Part shown: positions 20,512-30,955 of the stretch, piece after piece
How the letters are laid out: every line of letters begins with the position of its first letter
Position numbering within the stretch: position 1 is the first letter of the stretch
NCBI RefSeq assembly: GCF_000165125.1
Contig: NZ_AEIU01000091.1
Location: 87,469-151,468, forward strand
Reading direction: 5' to 3'
From: Vibrio caribbeanicus ATCC BAA-2122
Lineage (GTDB): Bacteria; Pseudomonadota; Gammaproteobacteria; Enterobacterales; Vibrionaceae
DNA length: 64,000 nucleotides
Notes under the pieces: model-generated
Told to the model about the DNA's origin: nothing
The model's input: only the letters and a program-made list of their open reading frames with translations
Databases searched by the model: none
Translations under genes and position numbers: made by a program

Positions 20512-21393
20512 ATGCAGATAATGACTTCGACAATCTCACAATTCTGTCATCAAATATGGCAACTCAATTCTGAAGTTTTACTCGTGGAGTTGGGAGCCGA
20601 TTATCTTTATGTGGTTACCCGTACCAGTCCTTTTCATCCTGTGAGCCATATTTGGCCCGACCATCCTGCAGATAAAGGCACGATTGATGGTTATCCGGTA
20701 GTAGATTGTCAAGTGGGTGCGGTTGAGGTATCCACAGGGCAGCTGTATGTCGGTGATTCTATCCCAGTAAAACGTAACCAACCTGGGTGGAATTTTGTTG
20801 TTGTGCATTGCCTTGCAAAAGAATCTAAAACCATCGAGGTCAACCAGATGGTCAATTTGGCTGTCGATAAAGCTTATCAACTTTCTTTAAGTCGTGGACA
20901 CAGTGCAGGACATTTGTCTTCTCTTGCTTTGAACAAGGTTCTGACTCAGCAAGGTTTTTGGCGAAAAGATGCGGAGCGTAAAGATCCGCACGGAAATTAC
21001 GATTTTAATAGTTATGCGCAAGTTTCGAGTTTTGTCAGCCCAGAGAAATGTATCGATCACTATCGTTTGGGAAAAACCATTCGTAAACGTGGCCTAAATA
21101 GCCATGAGATGCTTGATAAACTGAAAAGCATTGAAGTTTTGGTTAATCAGCAGTTGTGTGTTTGGGTTGGGTTAAAAAGCCCAGTAGAAATAAGGTGTGA
21201 AGGCGATAAACTGATTGATTCACGTTATTGGCACTGCAATCTGGGTGAAAGTACCGAAGCTGTGATACCTTGTGGAGGAACTCACGTGTCTTCCTTGGGT
21301 GAGTATTGCCAAATTACGGTTAGTTTGAGGTGTATTGATGAACATAATATTGAAATGCACACAGATGTAATTCCGAGTCATAGCGACAAATGA
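20512..21393 (+). CDS. Alanyl-tRNA editing domain protein (AlaX-like)
   Basis: The protein resembles the freestanding editing domains that hydrolyse mischarged Ser-tRNA(Ala) or Gly-tRNA(Ala). Metal-ligand motifs of this fold are visible: SRGHSAGHL (HxxxH, about residue 127) and CGGTHVSSLGE (CxxxH, about residue 257). The 293 residues have an extra N-terminal segment with SPFHPVSHIWPDHPAD. It stands alone between the der terminator and a repeat-rich gap. The first in-frame ATG is used; another lies three codons on (20521). Substrate specificity cannot be read from the sequence, so no gene symbol is given. Confidence 0.82.
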   Translation: MQIMTSTISQFCHQIWQLNSEVLLVELGADYLYVVTRTSPFHPVSHIWPDHPADKGTIDGYPVVDCQVGAVEVSTGQLYVGDSIPVKRNQPGWNFVVVHCLAKESKTIEVNQMVNLAVDKAYQLSLSRGHSAGHLSSLALNKVLTQQGFWRKDAERKDPHGNYDFNSYAQVSSFVSPEKCIDHYRLGKTIRKRGLNSHEMLDKLKSIEVLVNQQLCVWVGLKSPVEIRCEGDKLIDSRYWHCNLGESTEAVIPCGGTHVSSLGEYCQITVSLRCIDEHNIEMHTDVIPSHSDK

Positions 21394-21644
21394 TCTTTTT
21401 ATTTAATTCTTAAAATATGACTTTAAAATCTAATTTCAGATGATAATATCGCTTAAAATGAAAATGCAGAACATGTAACTTATGCTTTCGGCATGTGGTT
21501 ATATAAATGTTCTTAAATGGGCAGATCGCTGATCAGGTTGTATTTCGCCTATGATCGGGTAAGGATCTTTTACCCAAGGGCTCAAATTTGGTTAGTCGTT
21601 TCGATAGAAATAAAAAGCTTCAGTTTTATCAATAAACTAAGCTT

Positions 21645-21900
21645 TTATACCTATGAACTCTCAAGCTGTTAGTTGAAACAACAATGGTTTGTATTGTAGA
21701 CAAGGTAAGTATTGGAAGATCTAACTATCTGAAGTGAAAGTTGGTTGTACTATTTGACAGTCGAGGTAACTTGCCTTTTGGGAGCGTGTCACAGCGGCGA
21801 TTTCATCGTCAAACAACTCGGTAAGAGTCAATTATTCCGCTACATTATTTTCCTTAAGCTCAACACAGTAGCATCGCTCTAAACCCTGTAGCTTGAAGAA
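21645..21900. repeat. Dispersed vibrio-type repeat, copy B
   Basis: The element is related to copy A over the block TTTTGGGAGCGTGTCACAGC, TCATCGTCAAACAACTCGG and onward (21770-21880). Its outer ends are a different inverted pair: AACTCTCAAGCT (about 21656-21667) against AGCTTGAAGAACT (about 21890-21902). The right half is nearly the reverse complement of copy C. It abuts the 3' end of xseA. The rest of the 21394-21910 gap shows nothing else convincing. Confidence 0.65.
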
Positions 21901-21910
21901 CTAGCAATGA

Positions 21911-23239
21911 TCACTTTACGATAGATTGAATTTCACCATCAACTAAACGGGTGATGATTGTATCGCCTGTTTTTACATCAGAGGTATGTGTCACTATCTT
22001 TTGTGCGGTTTTGGTAATTGAATATCCTCGCTGTAATGTTGCAAGAGGACTAACTGTATCTAGTTTTTCAGCAGATATAGCCAATTGATGACGTGCGTTA
22101 AGCAGTTTTCTATCCATCGCATCCAATAGTTTTTGCTCTAAGCCAAGCAATTGAGCTTTCTGACTTGCCATGCGTTTTATCGGTGAATGGAGCTCCATAC
22201 GATGTTGGATTTTTTCTACTTGCTGACGTTGATGGTTTATCAGGCGCTGAATTGCTGACATTAAGCGAGATTCTAAATCATCAAGTTGTTGACTTTGTTG
22301 TTGTAGCCTGTATCTAGGGTGCTGGCGTTCTACTCTGTGAGTAAAGGCATTAATATGGTGCTTTTGCTCAGATAGATAATAGCGCATGGCACTTATCAAC
22401 TTATTCTGCTTTGTACTGAGAGCCTGTGCTTTGTGACTATTATCACGACTAACCAACTCAGCGGCAGCAGAGGGAGTGGCAGCGCGAACATCGGCCACAA
22501 AATCGGCGATGGTGACGTCTATCTCGTGCCCGACAGCGCTAATAATGGGTATTTGGCTGGAAGCAATCGTTCGAGCAACCATCTCATTATTAAAGCACCA
22601 GAGATCTTCTAATGAACCCCCACCTCTTCCTACGATGAGCACATCACACTCATTACGACTATTTGCACAACCAATGGCCTGTGCGATGCTAATTGCCGCT
22701 TCATCGCCTTGAACCATCGTTGGGTAAATAATGACTGGCAGAGAGGGATCACGGCGCTTTAATACATCCAGAATGTCAAACAGTGCTGCACCTGTTTTGG
22801 AGGTTATAATACCGACTCGTTTCGGGTGTTCTGGGAGTGGCTGTTTGGAGCTTTGGGCAAACAGTCCTTCCGCTGCAAGCTTGAGTTTGAGTGCCTCAAA
22901 TTGTTGCTGTAATTTACCATCACCCTCGGCCTGCATGGATTCAATAATGAGCTGATAGTCACCGCGAGGTTCATACAAGGACAGTCTTGCTTTAACTAGA
23001 ACTTGATTACCATTTTGTGGTTTAAAAGTGACATGACGATTGTTGCCACGAAACATGGCGCACTTTACTTGCGCTCGTGAGTCTTTGAGCGTGAGATACC
23101 AATGGCCAGAGACAGGTGCTGAAAAATTAGATATTTCGCCAACCAACCAAACAATACCCATCTCGTTTTCGAGGAGTAAACGAACTTCAGCGTTAAGGCG
23201 AGAGACAGTGAAAATGTTTGGATTGTTCGAAAAAGACAA
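21911..23239 (-). CDS. xseA: XseA, exodeoxyribonuclease VII large subunit
   Basis: XseA with XseB degrades single-stranded DNA. The N-terminal OB-fold starts [20 protein letters not shown], and the catalytic region has [13 protein letters not shown]-like sequence ([16 protein letters not shown]), [15 protein letters not shown] and [19 protein letters not shown] long coiled-coil C-terminal half follows. The frame is open to 23293, but family length and the GAGAGATTA upstream favour the TTG at 23239 (442 residues), just before [15 protein letters not shown]. It is divergent from guaB; the small subunit xseB is not in the window. Confidence 0.93.
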   Translation of the reverse strand: MSFSNNPNIFTVSRLNAEVRLLLENEMGIVWLVGEISNFSAPVSGHWYLTLKDSRAQVKCAMFRGNNRHVTFKPQNGNQVLVKARLSLYEPRGDYQLIIESMQAEGDGKLQQQFEALKLKLAAEGLFAQSSKQPLPEHPKRVGIITSKTGAALFDILDVLKRRDPSLPVIIYPTMVQGDEAAISIAQAIGCANSRNECDVLIVGRGGGSLEDLWCFNNEMVARTIASSQIPIISAVGHEIDVTIADFVADVRAATPSAAAELVSRDNSHKAQALSTKQNKLISAMRYYLSEQKHHINAFTHRVERQHPRYRLQQQSQQLDDLESRLMSAIQRLINHQRQQVEKIQHRMELHSPIKRMASQKAQLLGLEQKLLDAMDRKLLNARHQLAISAEKLDTVSPLATLQRGYSITKTAQKIVTHTSDVKTGDTIITRLVDGEIQSIVK

Positions 23240-23328
23240 GGCTAATCTCTCAGACGTGAGTATGGAAATTAGCCGCAATATAATACATATCAAGGGGTTT
23301 AATGCAAGAAAAAAATTAAAAAACTTGT

Positions 23329-23356
23329 AGTAAAGCGATTGCGTTCACCGTATAAT
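23329..23356 (+). promoter_or_regulatory. guaB promoter with PurR-like operator
   Basis: AGTAAAGCGATTGCGT (23329-23344) reads on the other strand as ACGCAATCGCTTTACT, 11 of 16 matches to the PurR palindrome including the central CG. A perfect TATAAT -10 element lies at 23351-23356 directly downstream. The position before the purine genes guaB-guaA makes PurR control plausible. The -35 element is poor. Confidence 0.55.
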
Positions 23357-23470
23357 CCGTCCGCAATATCTAATCCAAATACAGTTTGTTGACTTGCAAC
23401 ATCTGTCCTCATTATGCGAAACGATGAGATTGGGTTTTCTTTCTACTCCTATAATTGTGAGATATTGCAA

Positions 23471-24934
23471 ATGCTAAGAATTGCCAAAGAAGCGCTGACA
23501 TTCGACGATGTTCTACTTGTGCCAGCACACTCCACTGTTCTCCCAAACACAGCTGATCTTCGCACTCAGCTGACTAAAAATATCACCCTAAATATTCCGA
23601 TGATTTCTGCATCAATGGATACTGTTACGGAAGCTCGCTTGGCGATTGCTCTTGCTCAAGAAGGCGGCATCGGCTTTATCCATAAAAACATGTCCATCGA
23701 ACAACAAGCTGCAGAAGTTGAAAAGGTAAAGAAATTTGAAGCGGGTGTGGTCACCGATCCTGTTACTGTTAGCCCTGATGCCTCTATTGCTGACGTAATT
23801 GCCTTAACAGATAAGCACGGCTTTGCTGGTTTCCCTGTCGTCACTAAGAACAATGAACTTGTCGGTATTATTACAGGTCGAGATGTTCGTTTTGTGACTG
23901 ATCTCAGTAAGAAAGTTGATGTGGTTATGACACCGAAAGAGCGTCTAGCTGCAGTACATGAAGATGCGACACGCGAAGAAGTACAAGAGAAAATGCATGA
24001 AGCTCGTGTCGAAAAAGTGCTGGTTGTGAATGATGACTTCCAATTAACAGGCATGATCACAGCAAAAGATTTCCACAAAGCTGAGCGTAAACCCAATGCA
24101 TGTAAAGATGCTCGTGGTCGACTACGTGTCGGAGCCGCTGTTGGTGCTGGTGCTGGCAATGAGGAGCGTGTTGCTGCTCTGGTTGCAGCAGGTGTGGATG
24201 TACTTCTTATTGATTCTTCTCACGGCCACTCCGAAGGGGTGCTGTCGCGCATTCGCGAGACACGTGCAGCATATCCTGAACTGGATATTATTGGTGGCAA
24301 TGTAGCAACGGGCGCAGGCGCAAAAGCACTTATCGATGCTGGAGTAAGTGCAGTAAAAGTTGGTATCGGCCCAGGTTCAATCTGTACTACACGAATCGTT
24401 ACAGGAGTGGGTGTTCCACAGATCACAGCGATTGCTGATGCCGCAGAGGTGGCTAACGAACACGGTATTCCGGTTATTGCTGATGGTGGTATCCGTTTCT
24501 CTGGTGATATTTGTAAAGCCATTGTTGCAGGTGCCTCTTGCGTCATGGTGGGGTCAATGTTTGCAGGTACAGAGGAAGCACCAGGTGAAGTGATTCTTTA
24601 TAACGGCCGCTCTTATAAAGCTTATCGTGGTATGGGTTCTCTAGGCGCGATGTCGCAAGGTTCTTCGGATCGTTATTTCCAATCTGATAATGCGGCAGAT
24701 AAGTTGGTCCCTGAAGGTATTGAAGGTCGAATTGCATACAAAGGTCGCCTAAAAGAAATCGTTCATCAGCAGATGGGTGGATTGAGATCGAGTATGGGTT
24801 TAACCGGTTCTGCAACCATAGAAGCAATGCGTACTGAAGCTGAATTTGTACGTATCTCTGGTGCTGGTATGAAAGAATCTCACGTTCACGACGTCCAGAT
24901 CACTAAAGAAGCGCCTAACTATCGTTTGGGTTAA
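23471..24934 (+). CDS. guaB: GuaB, IMP dehydrogenase
   Basis: GuaB oxidises IMP to XMP with NAD+, the committed step to GMP. The active-site loop [18 protein letters not shown] (catalytic cysteine near residue 304) is intact. Two CBS domains sit at about residues 93-205 ([32 protein letters not shown]). The catalytic flap is [19 protein letters not shown]. The ATG at 23471 gives the family start [19 protein letters not shown] and 487 residues; the earlier ATG at 23414 adds nineteen atypical residues. guaA follows 82 bases downstream. Confidence 0.97.
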   Translation: MLRIAKEALTFDDVLLVPAHSTVLPNTADLRTQLTKNITLNIPMISASMDTVTEARLAIALAQEGGIGFIHKNMSIEQQAAEVEKVKKFEAGVVTDPVTVSPDASIADVIALTDKHGFAGFPVVTKNNELVGIITGRDVRFVTDLSKKVDVVMTPKERLAAVHEDATREEVQEKMHEARVEKVLVVNDDFQLTGMITAKDFHKAERKPNACKDARGRLRVGAAVGAGAGNEERVAALVAAGVDVLLIDSSHGHSEGVLSRIRETRAAYPELDIIGGNVATGAGAKALIDAGVSAVKVGIGPGSICTTRIVTGVGVPQITAIADAAEVANEHGIPVIADGGIRFSGDICKAIVAGASCVMVGSMFAGTEEAPGEVILYNGRSYKAYRGMGSLGAMSQGSSDRYFQSDNAADKLVPEGIEGRIAYKGRLKEIVHQQMGGLRSSMGLTGSATIEAMRTEAEFVRISGAGMKESHVHDVQITKEAPNYRLG

Positions 24935-25016
24935 TTAAGCCTCTCAGTCCTAATATTAGCCTGAGGGAACCATAGGTTGCCCTCAGCTTGTTCAACTTGC
25001 TAAAAAGATTACTCAA

Positions 25017-26570
25017 ATGACTAAAAATATTCATGACCAACGAATTTTAATTCTTGATTTTGGCTCGCAATACACACAGCTGGTCGCTCGCCGTGTACGT
25101 GAAATCGGCGTGTACTGTGAACTGTGGAGCTGGGATGTTGATGAAGCTGATATCCGCGAATTTAACCCTGATGGCATCATCTTATCCGGTGGTCCTGAGA
25201 GCGTAACAGAGGACAATTCTCCTCGTGCTCCTCAATATGTTTTTGATTCCGGTGTTCCTGTATTGGGTGTGTGCTATGGCATGCAGACAATGGCAGAACA
25301 GCTAGGTGGACGTGTTGCAGGTTCAACTGAGCGAGAGTTTGGTTATGCTCAGGTTCAAGTATCGGGTGAGTCAGCACTATTCAAAGATCTTGATTTATCA
25401 CAAGATGTTTGGATGAGTCATGGTGATAAAGTTGTTGAAATTCCGTCAGACTTTAGCAAAATCGGACAAACAGAAACCTGTCCTTTTGCGGCTATCGCGA
25501 ATGAAGAGAAAAAATACTACGGCGTTCAATTTCACCCTGAGGTGACTCACACTAAACACGGTTTACAAATGCTTGAAAACTTCGTTCTCGGTGTTTGTGG
25601 ATGTGAGCGTTTATGGACGTCTGAGTCTATTATCGAAGATGCAGTTGCCCGTATTAAAGAGCAAGTAGGCGAAGATGAAGTTATTCTTGGTTTGTCTGGT
25701 GGCGTAGATTCGTCTGTTGTCGCTATGCTGGTACATCGTGCAATTGGTAGTAAGCTAACCTGTGTGTTCGTTGACAATGGCCTGTTACGTCTCAATGAGG
25801 GACAGCAGGTTATGGACATGTTTGGTGATAAATTTGGCTTAAACATCATTAAAGTAGATGCGGAAGAGCGTTTTCTTTCTGCGTTAGAAGGCAAATCTGA
25901 TCCTGAAGATAAACGTAAAACTATTGGTCATGTCTTTGTTGATGTTTTTGATGAGGAATCTAAAAAACTCAAGAACGCAAAATGGCTAGCGCAAGGCACT
26001 ATTTATCCTGATGTTATCGAGTCTGCCGCTTCTAAAACGGGTAAAGCACATGTCATCAAGTCTCATCACAATGTTGGTGGTTTGCCAGATGATATGGAGA
26101 TGGGGCTAGTTGAGCCTTTACGTGAGCTATTCAAAGACGAAGTACGCAAAATCGGTTTAGAGCTTGGATTGCCTTACGATATGCTTTACCGCCATCCATT
26201 CCCAGGCCCAGGACTTGGTGTTCGAGTGCTTGGAGAAGTTAAGAAAGAATACTGTGATTTGTTGCGCCGTGCTGACGCCATCTTTATTGAAGAACTGCAC
26301 GCGGCTGACCTTTACCATCAAGTTTCTCAAGCCTTTACTGTCTTTTTACCTGTGCGCTCTGTTGGCGTCATGGGTGATGGTCGTAAATATGACTGGGTTG
26401 TGTCTCTTCGTGCGGTTGAAACTATTGACTTTATGACCGCTCATTGGGCTCATCTTCCTTATGACTTCTTGGGCAAAGTTTCCAATCGTATCATCAACGA
26501 AGTGGATGGTATTTCTCGTGTTGTCTACGATATTTCTGGTAAGCCGCCAGCAACAATCGAGTGGGAATAA
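25017..26570 (+). CDS. guaA: GuaA, GMP synthase (glutamine-hydrolysing)
   Basis: GuaA aminates XMP to GMP. The N-terminal class I glutamine amidotransferase has the nucleophile in [11 protein letters not shown] and the His-Glu pair in VQFHPEVTH. The synthetase half has the PP-loop [13 protein letters not shown]. The C-terminal dimerisation domain ends in PATIEWE as usual. It is 517 residues. It forms a guaB-guaA pair closed by a strong terminator. Confidence 0.97.
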   Translation: MTKNIHDQRILILDFGSQYTQLVARRVREIGVYCELWSWDVDEADIREFNPDGIILSGGPESVTEDNSPRAPQYVFDSGVPVLGVCYGMQTMAEQLGGRVAGSTEREFGYAQVQVSGESALFKDLDLSQDVWMSHGDKVVEIPSDFSKIGQTETCPFAAIANEEKKYYGVQFHPEVTHTKHGLQMLENFVLGVCGCERLWTSESIIEDAVARIKEQVGEDEVILGLSGGVDSSVVAMLVHRAIGSKLTCVFVDNGLLRLNEGQQVMDMFGDKFGLNIIKVDAEERFLSALEGKSDPEDKRKTIGHVFVDVFDEESKKLKNAKWLAQGTIYPDVIESAASKTGKAHVIKSHHNVGGLPDDMEMGLVEPLRELFKDEVRKIGLELGLPYDMLYRHPFPGPGLGVRVLGEVKKEYCDLLRRADAIFIEELHAADLYHQVSQAFTVFLPVRSVGVMGDGRKYDWVVSLRAVETIDFMTAHWAHLPYDFLGKVSNRIINEVDGISRVVYDISGKPPATIEWE

Positions 26571-26583
26571 GACCGTAAACGAC

Positions 26584-26615
26584 AAAAAAGCCAGCGTTAA
26601 GCTGGCTTTTTTTAT
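26584..26615 (+). terminator. Terminator after guaA
   Basis: AAAAAAGCCAGC (26584-26595) pairs with GCTGGCTTTTTTT starting at 26601 around loop GTTAA. It is a strong terminator, with A- and T-runs on both sides that could also work on the other strand. Confidence 0.92.
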
Positions 26616-26779
26616 ATCAGGATAAAATCTTCGAGTTACTGCGTAAATTCATCAATAAATTTACCTTCGTGCCTATTGAGAGACCTGTCTGTCTCGCAAA
26701 CCTTCCTGTTCAGTTAGCGATTGGTTTTTTATTGAACTTAGCTTTTTATTTGCAGCTTTTTCCACAAAGGATGGTTCAA

Positions 26780-28207
26780 ATGAAAACAAGATGTTGCCTG
26801 ATTGCGCTTAGTTCAATCACTTTTTGTATGCCCCTGTTAGCGGAAATTCATATTGAGCCCGACCCAGAAAGGCCAGGGGGGTATATTGTTTCCAAAGCAG
26901 ACCTTGAAGCGCGTGAGGCAGAACTGACATCTAATCCAATGTACGCTGTGTGGGCAAAAGCACTGTTAACTTCAGCTAATTCTGTGGTTGAAGCAATAGA
27001 GCCCGGAAAGGAGACAAATCCCGATAATGTCAAAAGAGCCGAAAGCGTGTTCTCGGAAGGTGAATGGAATTTTCTGACTCATATGGCTGCGCCAGAATAT
27101 ACTTACACTCGGTTTTTACGGGCGATAGGTAAATTCCCCGCATTTTGTGCGTATTATTCTGATGGCCGCGACTCCGATGCGATTTGCAAGCGCTCCATTG
27201 TTACCGCTTTTGCTCATTTTGCTCAAGAAACAGGTGGTCATATAGCGAAGGATAATACTTCTGATAACCCCTTGGGATTAGAGGAATGGCAGCAAGCATT
27301 GGTGCATGTGCGTGAAATGGGATGGTCGGAAGGTGAAGTCGGGTATACCACAGGTTGTGGGCAGAATGACTGGCAAAACAAGAAGTGGCCTTGCGGCTCT
27401 GGACAAGGCTACTTTGGTCGAGGAGCGAAACAGCTTTCCTATCATTTTAATTACGGCGCGTTCTCTGAGGCGATGTTTGAGGGAGACGCAACGGTATTAT
27501 TAAATAACCCCGGTCTTGTTGCTGACTCTTGGCTCAATCTCGCTTCTGCTATTTGGTTTTTTCTCACCCCTCAAGCACCCAAACCTGCAATGTTACATGT
27601 GATTGATAAAACATGGACTCCTTCAAGCCGAGAGAAAGAGGCGGGGATTGGCTATGGCTTTGGCACCACAATTAATATCATCAATGGCGGAATTGAATGT
27701 GGCGAACAAAATAAAGATAAAGGCCAGCCTGTCAATCGGGTACGATATTGGCAAGGGCTTGCTGAACATTATCAAATTCCTATCGGTAGCAATGAAAAAG
27801 ACACGTGCTGGCAGCAGAAACCTTATGGAAGCATCAACTTAGATGGAGCTGAAGATGTGCTTTACACCAACTGGGAGGCAAACTGGGAGTATTATTCTGA
27901 TCGTCCCGGGGGGTACTCATTTGAATGCCAATTAGTGGGATATCAAACGGCATATTCTGCGCTGGTTGCTGGAGACTACCAGCGTTGCGTCACGAACCTT
28001 TATGAGTCGCACACCAGTTGGCCTGCGGTTCGAGTTGTCGATAATATCGACCCTAAGGATCCAGATACGCCCTCCAGTAGTGAATGGAAGGCAAATAAGG
28101 TTTACCTCAAAGGAGACGAGGTGACCTATCAAGGAGCCAAGTATATAGCCAAGTGGTGGACTCAGGGTGATAGGCCAGATTTAGGTGGGCCGTGGCGAAG
28201 CTTGTAA
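26780..28207 (+). CDS. Secreted family 19 chitinase with chitin-binding module
   Basis: The protein is predicted to hydrolyse chitin outside the cell. From the ATG at 26780 (AAGG nine bases upstream) it has a signal peptide of about 21 residues ending PLLA. The GH19 catalytic domain shows FAHFAQETGGH with the catalytic glutamate, and GQGYFGRGAKQLSYHFNYG in the substrate cleft. The C-terminal 45 residues form a CBM5/12 chitin-binding module (W..NKVYLKGDEVTYQGAKYIAKWWTQG.RP). It has 475 residues and stands alone between terminators. Chitin use fits a marine vibrio. Confidence 0.9.
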   Translation: MKTRCCLIALSSITFCMPLLAEIHIEPDPERPGGYIVSKADLEAREAELTSNPMYAVWAKALLTSANSVVEAIEPGKETNPDNVKRAESVFSEGEWNFLTHMAAPEYTYTRFLRAIGKFPAFCAYYSDGRDSDAICKRSIVTAFAHFAQETGGHIAKDNTSDNPLGLEEWQQALVHVREMGWSEGEVGYTTGCGQNDWQNKKWPCGSGQGYFGRGAKQLSYHFNYGAFSEAMFEGDATVLLNNPGLVADSWLNLASAIWFFLTPQAPKPAMLHVIDKTWTPSSREKEAGIGYGFGTTINIINGGIECGEQNKDKGQPVNRVRYWQGLAEHYQIPIGSNEKDTCWQQKPYGSINLDGAEDVLYTNWEANWEYYSDRPGGYSFECQLVGYQTAYSALVAGDYQRCVTNLYESHTSWPAVRVVDNIDPKDPDTPSSSEWKANKVYLKGDEVTYQGAKYIAKWWTQGDRPDLGGPWRSL

Positions 28208-28240
28208 ATAAACTCATATTCTATAGTTGGCTGTTACGAG

Positions 28241-28280
28241 TGAACGTCACATTGTAATGACGTTCATTCGGTTCGCTATT
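28241..28280 (+). terminator. Hairpin/terminator after the chitinase gene
   Basis: TGAACGTCA (28241-28249) pairs perfectly with TGACGTTCA (28258-28266) around an eight-base loop. TATTTTTTGA follows about 11 bases later, a little far for an ideal terminator. Confidence 0.55.
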
Positions 28281-28407
28281 TTTTGACACTCTCAATTTTA
28301 TTGATATTTCAGAAACTAAGATTGCATCTTTACCCTCTGGTTTTTTCTTTTCGTCTATCTAAACTGCGCGCGTAAATTTTACGATTATTTTTAAGAAGGT
28401 AGACTAA

Positions 28408-28968
28408 ATGGAGACGAAACTTGCAAACCCAGCGCCACTTGGCCTGATGGGTTTTGGCATGACAACAGTGTTGTTGAATATTCACAATGCTGGTTTTTTT
28501 CCAATTGATGCTATGGTTCTCTCAATGGGGATCTTCTATGGTGGATTGAGCCAAATTATTGTCGGGATGATGTGTTTCAAACGTGGCGATACTTTTGGTA
28601 CCACGGCATTTACTTCATATGGACTTTTTTGGTTGACCTTAGTTGGCTTAAACCTACTACCTATGCTTGGAGTGAATAAGAGCCCATCAGACTTTATGGC
28701 CTGGTATTTAGTGCTTTGGGGATTGTTTACTGGATTTATGTTTATTGGATCACTCAGGTATCCGTTTGCAAAACAAGTGGTGTTTGCTTCTTTAACAGTA
28801 TTATTTTTTCTTCTCGCGGCTCACGATTTTACTGGCAGTGTGCTGCTGGGACATATCGCAGGTTTTGAGGGGATTTTATGTGGGTTAAGCGCTATTTATT
28901 TTGCGATGGCTCAAGTGCTTAATCAAGAATATGGACGAGTGATACTACCCATAGGTATAGCTAAATAA
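28408..28968 (+). CDS. satP: SatP-like acetate/succinate-proton symporter
   Basis: The protein belongs to the GPR1/FUN34/YaaH family of small acetate carriers in the inner membrane. The family signature NPAPLGLMGFGMTTVLLN is at residues 7-24 and is nearly identical to E. coli SatP. Six hydrophobic segments span its 186 residues, and it ends ILPIGIAK. A ribosome binding site (AAGAAGGT) precedes the ATG. The stop codon lies inside the end of repeat copy C, so the repeat abuts the gene exactly. Confidence 0.92.
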   Translation: METKLANPAPLGLMGFGMTTVLLNIHNAGFFPIDAMVLSMGIFYGGLSQIIVGMMCFKRGDTFGTTAFTSYGLFWLTLVGLNLLPMLGVNKSPSDFMAWYLVLWGLFTGFMFIGSLRYPFAKQVVFASLTVLFFLLAAHDFTGSVLLGHIAGFEGILCGLSAIYFAMAQVLNQEYGRVILPIGIAK

Positions 28969-29062
28969 CTTCAAAATCTAGGGTTAAGAGCGATGCGACA
29001 GTGTTGAGTCCAAGGAAAATAACGTTGCGAGATAGTAGGCTCTTGCCAAGTTGTTTGTATAA
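28966..29062. repeat. Dispersed vibrio-type repeat, copy C (half copy, inverted)
   Basis: The reverse complement (AAACAACTTGG.AAGAG, then TTATTTTCCTTGGACTCAAC, then GCATCGCTCTTAACCCT, then TTGAAGTTA) aligns base for base with the right half of copy B. Only one half is present. Its outer end supplies the satP stop codon region. A bidirectional terminator follows. Confidence 0.65.
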
Positions 29063-29078
29063 ACTTAATGACTGAAAT

Positions 29079-29109
29079 AAAAAAGGCTAGCAGCAGCTAG
29101 CCTTTTTTT
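29079..29109. terminator. Bidirectional terminator between satP and the AGCS gene
   Basis: AAAAAAGGCTAGC (29079-29091) pairs perfectly with GCTAGCCTTTTTT (29096-29108) around AGCA. The A- and T-runs let it act on both converging genes. Confidence 0.92.
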
Positions 29110-29114
29110 ATGGT

Positions 29115-30650
29115 TTAAGCTTTTGAAGGCTTAGCCTCTGCAGGAGCTTCTGAGGAAGGTTCTTTACCTGTCTTACGACGGTATTCGTTTTCCCAGTAGT
29201 GAGCACCTTTAATACCCAGTTTAATAGGGTTGAATAGGTACACTTTCACACCTTGCTTGCGCTGCATTTCATAATCTTCGAGTGCTTTGATAGCAGGCTT
29301 TGACATAAAGAAGATAATAAGGATACCAACGATATTGAGCCAAGCCATTAAGCCAACGCCGACATCACCCATAGCCCACGCAAGGTTTGCTGTTCTTACT
29401 GTTCCGTAGAAAACGACTGCAACCATAGCGAGTTTAAGTGCGAACATTAAACCTTCTACTTTGATAAAACGACGAATGTAGGCGACGTTCGTTTCTGCGA
29501 TATAGTAATAAGCGAGAATCGTTGTGAAAGCAAAGAAAAATAGAGCTACGGCAATAAACGGCTTACCAATACCAGGCATTGCACTTTCCAGAGCCATTTG
29601 GGTGAATACAGGTCCGTTTGCGGCAATATCAGCTCCGAGATTTTGGATGATAAAGCCATCTGCGCCGTGTACATTGTAAGCGCCTGTAATGATGATCATA
29701 AATGCAGTAGCAGAGCAGACAAGCAAGGTATCGATATAAATCGAGAAAGATTGTACTAGACCTTGCTGTGCAGGGTGCTCGACATTAGCCGCAGCAGCTG
29801 CATGAGGACCGGTACCCTGACCCGCTTCATTCGAGTAAACACCACGTTTTACACCCCAACCAATCGCAGCACCGATACCTGCCATAGGAGAAAAAGCATC
29901 TCCAATAATCATGGCAAATACTCTTGGTACTTCACTGATATTAAGAAGGATAATAATAAATGCGGTAATGATGTAGGCCAATGCCATGAATGGTACTACG
30001 ACTTGCGTAAAGCTAGCGATGCGCTTCACACCACCAAAGATGATGAACGCAAGAATGACGGAAATAACTGTACCTGTAAAAATCTTAGCAAAGCTAAATG
30101 TGCCTATCGCAGTATCAATCATTGCACCAGAGCCAAATGCTGCCTCAACAGCGTTGCCTATGCTATTCGATTGTACGCCAGGAAGTAAAAAGCCACAGGC
30201 AAAAATGGTCGCGATAGCAAATATCCATGCATACCACTTTTGTCCCATAGCTTTCTCTATATAGTAAGCAGGGCCGCCTCTAAACTCTCCATCATCCTCT
30301 TCTTTATAGATTTGAGCTAGGGTTGATTCGGCATAAGCTGTCGCAGCGCCAAAGAAGGCGACAACCCACATCCAGAATACCGCACCTGGGCCACCAAAAC
30401 CAATAGCGGCAGCAACACCGGCGATGTTTCCTGTACCAACTCGGCCAGAAAGAGACACGGCGAGCGCTTGAAAAGAGGAGATTCCTTTCGCTGAGCTTTT
30501 GCCTGATACTAGCAAACGCCACATTTCTCCAAAGTGGCGTATTTGCACAAACCTGGTCATAACTGAGTAGAATAAACCAGCGCCCAAGCATAAATAAATC
30601 AGCACTGGGCTCCAAATAATCCCATTCAGAAAATCAACTATTGACTGCAT
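29115..30650 (-). CDS. Alanine/glycine:cation (AGCS) symporter
   Basis: This is a sodium- or proton-coupled alanine/glycine carrier of the inner membrane. The AGCS signature GRVGTGNIAGVAAAIGFGGPGA is near residue 70, and YSNEAGQGTGPHAAAAA near residue 275 is also typical. About ten membrane segments span the 511 residues, and the C-terminus is charged (KEPSSEAPAEAKPSKA). It lies downstream of dadA on the same strand with a 305-base gap, which suggests alanine uptake linked to D-alanine oxidation. Confidence 0.93.
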   Translation of the reverse strand: MQSIVDFLNGIIWSPVLIYLCLGAGLFYSVMTRFVQIRHFGEMWRLLVSGKSSAKGISSFQALAVSLSGRVGTGNIAGVAAAIGFGGPGAVFWMWVVAFFGAATAYAESTLAQIYKEEDDGEFRGGPAYYIEKAMGQKWYAWIFAIATIFACGFLLPGVQSNSIGNAVEAAFGSGAMIDTAIGTFSFAKIFTGTVISVILAFIIFGGVKRIASFTQVVVPFMALAYIITAFIIILLNISEVPRVFAMIIGDAFSPMAGIGAAIGWGVKRGVYSNEAGQGTGPHAAAAANVEHPAQQGLVQSFSIYIDTLLVCSATAFMIIITGAYNVHGADGFIIQNLGADIAANGPVFTQMALESAMPGIGKPFIAVALFFFAFTTILAYYYIAETNVAYIRRFIKVEGLMFALKLAMVAVVFYGTVRTANLAWAMGDVGVGLMAWLNIVGILIIFFMSKPAIKALEDYEMQRKQGVKVYLFNPIKLGIKGAHYWENEYRRKTGKEPSSEAPAEAKPSKA

Positions 30651-30955
30651 AAGTATTTTTTCCCTGTTGTCTTAATGATTGTTTTCTAAACAGGATATTA
30701 ACCTTTATGTAAGGTAATTGTTAATACATTTGCTCGTTAGAGTCTATTAGCGTGAGCCAAAACCCAAACTGATAAAAAAATTAAATCAATCTCTTTTATG
30801 TGTTTTTTGAACTTTTATTCAATACCTTACATTGTTTTATAAAATTATGAGACTGAGTTTTTACTTTAAAATTACTTTAAATGACATTAACAACATCAAC
30901 TGCCGATGTGTTTCTTTTCAGTTTATTATTCTGTAAAAGACGACATCAATTGGCT
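30651..30955. other. Gap between dadA and the AGCS gene, with a spaced inverted repeat
   Basis: The region is very AT-rich. It contains ATGTAAGGTAATTG (30707-30720) and its near reverse complement CAATACCTTACAT (30820-30832), about 100 bases apart, which may be paired regulator sites for the AGCS gene. I looked for a glycine riboswitch, known upstream of such genes in vibrios, and saw none. Confidence 0.35.

Noticed and set aside
30651-30955. Glycine riboswitch upstream of the alanine/glycine carrier gene
   Set aside because: Such a riboswitch is known before this gene family in vibrios, but the conserved GGAGAG-type core and paired aptamer elements are absent here.
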